Below are positions 59,085 through 64,000 of a stretch of 64,000 bases of DNA, in pieces. The DNA comes from Bacteroidales bacterium (lineage in GTDB: Bacteria; Bacteroidota; Bacteroidia; Bacteroidales; UBA932), in contig JAFRXI010000068.1 of the NCBI GenBank assembly GCA_017437755.1, forward strand, positions 1-64,000, written 5' to 3'. The translations under genes were made by a program, and so were the position numbers. Under the pieces are notes generated by a model that had not been told where the DNA came from, did no database searches, and saw only the letters and a list, made by a program, of their open reading frames with translations. Position 1 is the first letter of the stretch. Each line of letters begins with the position of its first letter.

Positions 59085-60632
59085 TTAGTATTCGATAAAT
59101 TGAACTCTTGGATTGGCTAAAGAAAACCAAGCCAAAGCAATCTGAGCCTTATTCAGATCTCCTTCTCCTGACATGTAACCTTTGGGTATAAATATCTTTT
59201 TGAGACTCATGCATCCGTGTAGCGCATTACTGCCAATATACTTAAGTGAGGCCGGGATTCTTAATTCCTCTAAGAGTTGACTCTCATATAGAGCACTATC
59301 ACCCAATCTTTCTAAAGAATCAGGAAGATCTAATCTCTTAAGTGTTGCGTTGGATGACAAGCCCCATTCATCAATGTCTATCAAAGAACTGGGTAGATTA
59401 ATGGTTTCTAATTGCCAGCAATGAGAGATGCCATTTTTCTTAATATTCTTAACACCTTCACAGAGAGTAATGCTCTTTAATTCGTGACAAAATAAAAAGG
59501 TGTCTTCTTCAAGAACTTCAACACTCCCAGGTATTGTTATCTCTCTTATGTGACTTGGCGCAAACGCTTTCTTCCCAATCCTAGTCAAGGCGGGTGTCAA
59601 TGGAAAGGATTTAATACCGGTTACGGAAAAGGCCTTATCCCCAATATAGGTTAACGCTCCCTCTATGATTACATTTTCAAGGTGCCTGCAATCTTCAAAC
59701 GTGGAGTCTTCAATTTGTGTAACACCCGCCGGAATATTTATGCTATTAAGGGAATCACAATGCATAAAGGCATTTTTCCCGATGACGCGTATCGTATTAG
59801 GTAGAATAACTTCATGAAGATTGGAATCATTCGTGTACATCTTCACTACTGTGTTACTCGTACCAAAGAATGCTTTCTTGTAGGGACTAAAGGCATCTTC
59901 ACAAATACAAACCGTTCCTGCGAGCACATAATACTTTGAATGTAGTATTTGGTTATCTAAAGGGAAGGAAAGGAGTCTTAATCGATCTGAACTATAGACG
60001 GCACCATATTGATCAACCCATGTTTTATCGGCGTCTTCTTCTGTAATCTTTTCTGGATGTTTTGTGAGTATGTCTTGTACAGTAATGGGATAGTCATCTG
60101 TCATTGGAATATTATGAGCATGACGTTCCCCCCCGTTTAACGAATACCTGGTCTTTCCTTTTATCCCAAATATCCATTCAGCAACTCCTCCTGGCTTCTC
60201 GCCTCTGTTATCCTTGAATGATTCTGAATACGATGATATTCGGACAATAAGATCATCAAAGCATTGGGGGAAAGAGGCAACATCTTCCTTAGTGGCAACA
60301 AAATAAGGCCAAAAATCATGATCATACTGCCATTCGCCATCATCGGATATGCCGGCGACATTGACAGCAAGACATTCTTGTCCATCAATACCGGTTATTC
60401 TTTTGAGTGTATAAGATAACTTACTTACTCCTATTCTTTTGAAAAAGACGGATAGCAAGTAATCCATATATAATGTTTGAGGTTTAGGCTCTTCGTGGAT
60501 ATAAATAGTCCCTTGTGATTTACTGGGACCTCTTTCATAGTATTCATCCTCTTCTTGCTCTTTTTCTAAAGCATCCATATATTCTTCGAGATCGTCGCAT
60601 CCAGCTTCATACATTCCATCGTAGAAATCCAT
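59085..60632 (-). CDS. BspA-like leucine-rich repeat protein (LRR_5)
   Basis: 515 residues without a clear signal peptide. The N-terminal 270 residues are of unknown type (acidic start, WQYDHDFWPYFVATKEDVAS). From about 290 there are nine or so LRR_5 repeats of 22-23 residues, for example IRVIGKNAFMHCDSLNSINI, VTQIEDSTFEDCRHLENVII, LTRIGKKAFAPSHIREITIP and LKYIGSNALHGCMSLKKIFI. BspA-type LRRs mediate protein binding; most are exported, so a cytoplasmic location here would be unusual and fits an immunity or recognition role only as a guess. Confidence 0.78.
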   Translation of the reverse strand: MDFYDGMYEAGCDDLEEYMDALEKEQEEDEYYERGPSKSQGTIYIHEEPKPQTLYMDYLLSVFFKRIGVSKLSYTLKRITGIDGQECLAVNVAGISDDGEWQYDHDFWPYFVATKEDVASFPQCFDDLIVRISSYSESFKDNRGEKPGGVAEWIFGIKGKTRYSLNGGERHAHNIPMTDDYPITVQDILTKHPEKITEEDADKTWVDQYGAVYSSDRLRLLSFPLDNQILHSKYYVLAGTVCICEDAFSPYKKAFFGTSNTVVKMYTNDSNLHEVILPNTIRVIGKNAFMHCDSLNSINIPAGVTQIEDSTFEDCRHLENVIIEGALTYIGDKAFSVTGIKSFPLTPALTRIGKKAFAPSHIREITIPGSVEVLEEDTFLFCHELKSITLCEGVKNIKKNGISHCWQLETINLPSSLIDIDEWGLSSNATLKRLDLPDSLERLGDSALYESQLLEELRIPASLKYIGSNALHGCMSLKKIFIPKGYMSGEGDLNKAQIALAWFSLANPRVQFIEY

Positions 60633-60678
60633 ATCAATGATTACTATTTATTAAGTGTAAAATAACAATAACGAATGG

Positions 60679-61361
60679 TTATGGGTAAAGCAATTCAGAG
60701 TGACGGACGGGGAAGACGCCACCTTTGACAGACACAACGGTCCGAATCATCTCCAAAATATCATCACCTGCATTGGGGCCCAAACGCAACTCTTTGATAA
60801 GTGTATTAATGTTAACTGGAATTTGAAAAAACTCATACTCATTTTCCTTTAATGATTCGTAGATAAGTCGGATTTCATTCTCGGGTTTATAGAATATCCT
60901 ATTTGCGGCAAAAAACCTCAATGCGTTAATAGGTTCATTAGAAGTTTGTACGACTTGTTCCCGATGATCTATATAGTCAACGTTAAGTATACTGACACGC
61001 TCATCTCCGGTATATGATTGAATAAGTTTGCCCACGGTAGTCATTATCGCTACGCCTGACCCTTGATGAGCATACGCAGACCACATTGTCGATATCTCAG
61101 TGTCTGACATTATCCAGCAATTGATAAATATCTTTTCCGCTCATGCTCAATCCACGGGTCAAGATTGTTTTTGAGAGCTTCTCTCCAATATTGCTTTTCA
61201 ATATCTGATACAAGTACCTCTGCCTTGTCTTCCAAATGGTCTACTCGACTAAAGTAGAGTTGTCCATGGTTCAACAAGTACATGAAATTTCTTAATGACA
61301 TATAATGCCAGATAATTGTATCATCTGGAGCAGCTTTCAGATATTCGTGACGTTCAATCAT
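60679..61361 (-). pseudogene. DUF2971 gene broken by a frameshift
   Basis: Two adjacent frames encode the two parts of one DUF2971 protein. The first (61361-61110) gives HYMSLRNFMYLLNHGQLYFS and ends early at RKRYLSIAG. The second frame, read back before its ATG at 61110, gives EKIFINCWIMSDTEISTMWS, the conserved FVNCW/MW-YA core of the family, followed by YAHQGSGVAIMT. The joint is in a run of A (minus strand, TTTT at 61133-61136): one extra A would restore a single frame, giving HERKKIFINCW. DUF2971 proteins are of unknown function, often phage- or defence-linked. Confidence 0.75.
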
Positions 61362-61558
61362 AAAAGCAATATAGTTCCGTTTCTACACCATCCCCACTAA
61401 TATCTGCCCATACATCTTCACATACCTCCTCAACCTTTCTCCCTCCAGCATCTTCACATCCTACGCAAGCTCATATAACGAAATGGCCATGCTCTAAATA
61501 TTTTGCCATTAGTGTAATTGTACAAAATTAGTTATTATTTCTATTGCATGTATTATGA
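61362..61558. other. Gap without a supported gene
   Basis: Contains only a 22-codon leftward frame (61383-61451; LEGERLRRYVKMYGQ) with no start context, perhaps the tail of a lost gene, and AT-rich sequence. Confidence 0.4.
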
Positions 61559-61590
61559 CTGGGAAATCAAGGACTGATTTTCGCAAGCCT
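61559..61590 (+). repeat. Direct repeat, copy 2
   Basis: Matches 57947-57978 at 30 of 32 positions but is not attached to any gene; immediately after it CGCAAGCCTTGCG forms a small hairpin (61582-61594). Confidence 0.75.
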
Positions 61591-61598
61591 TGCGGATA

Positions 61599-61630
61599 TT
61601 TGGCCTCCAATACATAGCCCCATACCTTTG
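61599..61630 (+). promoter_or_regulatory. Complete Bacteroidota promoter (TTTG-N20-TACCTTTG)
   Basis: TTTG at 61599-61602 and TACCTTTG at 61623-61630 with 20 nt between, the best match to the full -33/-7 consensus in the window. It lies 41 nt before ATG 61672. Confidence 0.65.
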
Positions 61631-61671
61631 TATCGCAATCGAATAACCAGTTGCGATATTTCGGTATAACT

Positions 61672-62013
61672 ATGTCAACTGATATTCACAACAATCTTAT
61701 TGAGATCCTTCGGCTGTCGTGGGATAATCTTGATGCTGACCTTATTGAACCTTTCCTTGCCGAGGATGTCCATTACTCATCCTGGTGGGCCTTGGCGGAG
61801 ATAAACAACAAGGAGGACTATCTCATTTATCTCCGGGAACGCTTCCAGACATTCAAGGACAAAGGAACTAAACCTCTGGTCAAATTGGGAGTAAATAAGA
61901 ATGACGGAGAATATGCAGTTGCACTTCAAATGGGTGATGAAGCACCAACACTTATCCGCATCAAAGAAGAGTACGGCAAAATCAAAGAAATGTGGATGCA
62001 ACCGGCACAGTAG
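61672..62013 (+). CDS. SnoaL/NTF2-like small protein
   Basis: 113 residues from ATG 61672 (MSTDIHNNLIEILRLSWDNL); a TTG seven codons upstream is in frame but unneeded. Length and pattern (DLIEPFLAEDVHYSSWW near residue 25, a YLIYLRERFQTF helix, then strands with VALQMGDEAPTLIRIKE) suit the NTF2-like alpha+beta fold. Members bind or isomerise small ligands; the ligand is unknown. Confidence 0.6.
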   Translation: MSTDIHNNLIEILRLSWDNLDADLIEPFLAEDVHYSSWWALAEINNKEDYLIYLRERFQTFKDKGTKPLVKLGVNKNDGEYAVALQMGDEAPTLIRIKEEYGKIKEMWMQPAQ

Positions 62014-62136
62014 GAAACGCATACAAAAAGAAATGACATTTCAAATCCCCCTCCCAGCCCCCTACAAGCCCGTTTGAAACTTTTTTCCACAATAGCCGTA
62101 TTATATTTCGCTGTTATCTAATCATCATTTTCATCA

Positions 62137-62535
62137 ATGAAAGTATTCCACCTCAAATTCAACAAGGAAGCCGATGGCGACTGGTACATCGATTTCCCAC
62201 ATTATCCGTTTGACCACCACAACCTCATGATGGTCGCCGGAGCCAACATGCTATGCGAATACGCGGCAGAGAAGGAAGGACATCGGGACTACGCTCTTGT
62301 GGATGTGACAACCGGCGACAACCTTATCGACGGTAAGGCTCCGGATATCATTATGACCAGATTCAAGAAAGGCTACGGCGCATCATACCATAATCAAACG
62401 CCCGATGGAGAGCCACCCAAAGTGCAAGTAAACGGCAAACCTTTGGAAATCACGGAAGCTTGGATCTGCCCCGTGACGCTTCTTGTGCTGGGGCGGTATC
62501 CCAAACAGATAATCATCTACCTCAGGAATGATTAA
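62137..62535 (+). CDS. DUF6717-like protein
   Basis: 132 residues, soluble. MKVFHLKFNKEADGDWYIDF at the start and HHNLMMVAGANMLCEYAAEK are the blocks I associate with DUF6717; the end is VLGRYPKQIIIYLRND. Function unknown. Near-consensus TATATTTC lies 40 bp upstream. Family identity is by memory and needs checking. Confidence 0.5.
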   Translation: MKVFHLKFNKEADGDWYIDFPHYPFDHHNLMMVAGANMLCEYAAEKEGHRDYALVDVTTGDNLIDGKAPDIIMTRFKKGYGASYHNQTPDGEPPKVQVNGKPLEITEAWICPVTLLVLGRYPKQIIIYLRND

Positions 62536-62632
62536 CCGGCTATTGTAAAGTGCGATAACTAAAATGCAAAGGATTCCAGATTACCCGAAAGAGGCACAAT
62601 CAACAATAACCACTTAATAATCAAATAATTCT

Positions 62633-63274
62633 ATGCTTGTTCTTATACTCTGTCTTTCAGTATCCTGCTTTGTTCTTTTGATAATACTAGGGCGCAAGGA
62701 TGATAAATACTCTGAACTGGTTGAAGAGTACGGCTGGATTAAAGGCCGTATGGACAATCTAATGATGAGTGGTTCAACTGACAGTGGACAGGTTTCTGAC
62801 GCATACGAACCACTAACTCTAGAAGGAGTTGAGGCGACGGTCCGTCATGCTGGATACGTTCCTGAAACAACCAACGGATGTGTGCATTTCGTGACATCGG
62901 GTAAATATTACATCATCGATACAACAGGGCTTCCTCTATTATTCTTTTCGTGCTATTACAACATCCAAACCAATGAATGGGATATGGACCTGTTTAAAAA
63001 GGCGGCTCATCTCATGTCGGACGACCTGATAATGGTAAAGGCCATCATCGAAGACAGCCCCGACAGTACTGTCCTGAGGTTCGTCGTTGCTGCCATGGAT
63101 CGCAACTATCCCAGTTTCACAGATAATATTATGTCATACCTGAGGATTATCAATGACGGGGACCGTTATTTGATTGAAACCTATAACCGCCTGGTAGAAG
63201 AAAAGAAGAACCAGGACCTTTCCATAAACCCATTTGCATCATCTGCAAGGCAAGACACGAAACTATTATCCTGA
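62633..63274 (+). CDS. Membrane-anchored YbjN/T3SC-like protein
   Basis: 213 residues: one N-terminal helix (MLVLILCLSVSCFVLLIILG), a coiled segment (YSELVEEYGWIKGRMDNLMM) and a domain of about 130 residues with GVEATVRHAGYVPE, HFVTSGKYYIIDTTGLPLLF, HLMSDDLIMVKAIIED and VLRFVVAAMDRNYPSFTDNI. This order of strands and helices is like the YbjN/type III chaperone-like fold. Function unknown. A terminator-like hairpin follows the stop. Confidence 0.55.
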   Translation: MLVLILCLSVSCFVLLIILGRKDDKYSELVEEYGWIKGRMDNLMMSGSTDSGQVSDAYEPLTLEGVEATVRHAGYVPETTNGCVHFVTSGKYYIIDTTGLPLLFFSCYYNIQTNEWDMDLFKKAAHLMSDDLIMVKAIIEDSPDSTVLRFVVAAMDRNYPSFTDNIMSYLRIINDGDRYLIETYNRLVEEKKNQDLSINPFASSARQDTKLLS

Positions 63275-63284
63275 CGGCGCACAA

Positions 63285-63334
63285 GGCCCGCCTACTGTGA
63301 GGCGTGAAAGGCAGAATGGCGGGCCGGCCGTTTT
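63285..63334 (+). terminator. Intrinsic terminator candidate
   Basis: GGCCCGCC (63285-63292) pairs perfectly with GGCGGGCC (63318-63325) around a 25-nt loop, followed by GGCCG and TTTT at 63331. It follows the stop at 63274 by 10 bp. Confidence 0.5.
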
Positions 63335-63365
63335 AAAGAGAATGCCTTTAATAATAATATCCAAG

Positions 63366-63620
63366 ATGAAGTACGAGGTTAAAGAAGCGCTGAACGAGAT
63401 AATGGACATTCCTCCCATTTACCGGAGAGACTACATTGTCCGCTATCTGCGGGAAAATCTAAGCGAGAGGGATGCACGCAGGTATCTGTTTGAGAAAACA
63501 AAGGTCCATTTTATCAGAAAGATGATGGATGAAGGTTTCATATCACCTCTGGATATTCTTGAAAAGATTGGAAAGGATCGTGTTTGTCAGTTTTTCCATA
63601 TTAAAAGTACTCAGTCATGA
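63366..63620 (+). CDS. Small helical protein of unknown function
   Basis: 84 residues from ATG 63366 (MKYEVKEALNEIMDIPPIYR); an in-frame ATG at 63342 is an alternative, and the open frame farther up runs through the terminator hairpin. Charged, helical (YLRENLSERDARRYLFEKTK). Stop overlaps the next start as ATGA. Family not recognised. Confidence 0.6.
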   Translation: MKYEVKEALNEIMDIPPIYRRDYIVRYLRENLSERDARRYLFEKTKVHFIRKMMDEGFISPLDILEKIGKDRVCQFFHIKSTQS

Positions 63621-64000
63621 TAGCCGAAACACTGCTCAACTGGGATAAGACGGAATTGGCTGAGGTTCTGGCATCGGAATATGCTGAGCCTGATGATCTG
63701 ATAGAGGCATTCCCAGCCATTGCCAAGGCGGGTACAATGGAAGAAGATCTTCTTGAAGAGTTTATCGAACGGAATTGGAAAATAATACTCAGTATATTCA
63801 ATGTGGATGCACTACTAAAGTGGGTTGAGGATAAAGAGTTGAAAGAGAGATGGGAGCAAATGCATAGTCTTAACATAGAGATTGAGCACGAATATGATGA
63901 GTATGTTAATGAGGAATTCTGCAAGTCGGTTCTTTATTCTGCGATGCTGTTTAAAGATACGGAACCCGAGAATATAGGGGTTCTCATTACAAGATCCAGA
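63617..64000 (+). CDS. Acidic helical protein, 3' truncated by window edge
   Basis: 128 codons visible from ATG 63617 to the right edge, still open. MIAETLLNWDKTELAEVLAS then a Glu-rich helical sequence (MEEDLLEEFIERNWKIILSI; EIEHEYDEYVNEEFC). No family recognised. Its start overlaps the stop of the previous gene, so the two are translated together. The rest of the gene lies outside the window. Confidence 0.6.
   Translation, partial: MIAETLLNWDKTELAEVLASEYAEPDDLIEAFPAIAKAGTMEEDLLEEFIERNWKIILSIFNVDALLKWVEDKELKERWEQMHSLNIEIEHEYDEYVNEEFCKSVLYSAMLFKDTEPENIGVLITRSR

Noticed and set aside
1-64000. tRNA, rRNA, CRISPR arrays
   Set aside because: No T-loop GTTCGA-type motifs in a tRNA context, no rRNA-like stretches and no regularly spaced repeats were seen.

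Overview
The window looks like a chromosome segment of a member of the Bacteroidales (phylum Bacteroidota). The evidence is promoter -7 boxes of the form TAnnTTTG, almost no Shine-Dalgarno sites, a TonB-dependent receptor paired with a DUF4249 lipoprotein, DUF5686, DUF5715 and NigD-like proteins, an ECF sigma factor with a beta-barrel partner, and a single-chain PurL. No rRNA, tRNA or CRISPR array was seen. Species cannot be named from this sequence.

Bases 1-47,450 are GC-rich, tightly packed core genome. In order they hold: a DUF1846 tail and a sugar-isomerase-like gene; rubredoxin and a GH3 lipoprotein glycosidase; a leftward nucleoside kinase, a DUF389 membrane protein and EttA; a Fur-family regulator convergent with a Zn/Cd-type P-ATPase, which is itself divergent from a CNNM/CorC-like protein; PurT and an acetylxylan esterase; an NAD(P)-binding protein and an acetyltransferase; D-aminoacyl-tRNA deacylase, an orphan Tat-signal mini-ORF and a tocopherol-cyclase-like protein; a lipoprotein serpin; the leftward purE-purL-purM-purH-purD cluster; a divergent DUF5715/DUF5686 pair; a leftward chain of two ABC half-transporters, TrmO, a TonB receptor and DUF4249; phosphoglycerate mutase behind a long structured leader, an alpha/beta hydrolase and a NahK-like kinase; a NigD-like lipoprotein, ECF sigma factor and anti-sigma/beta-barrel protein; MgtC; a CYTH protein; and a SEC-C protein with a phosphodiester glycosidase.

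From about 47.5 kb to the right edge the sequence becomes mostly AT-rich and accessory. It begins after two tandem hairpins and holds many small or unrecognised genes, an IS30-family remnant, a possible second transposase remnant, a frameshifted DUF2971 gene, and a 32-bp imperfect direct repeat bracketing 3.6 kb. Less AT-rich genes (transglycosylase with WG-repeat protein, LytTR regulator with membrane protein) sit inside it. Many accessory genes encode membrane-anchored proteins of unknown role or repeat proteins (WG, MORN/YwqK, LRR).

The most notable non-coding features are: at least seven genes whose start codon lies 4-9 nt after a TAnnTTTG box, implying leaderless or nearly leaderless mRNAs; a 7-1-7 palindrome between the P-ATPase and CNNM promoters; a 128-bp cloverleaf-like inverted repeat in the phosphoglycerate mutase leader; a hairpin between purL and purM; and an array of TTTCATACA-type repeats with a 20-nt period in front of the LytTR gene. 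All functions are read from protein motifs by eye, without database searches.
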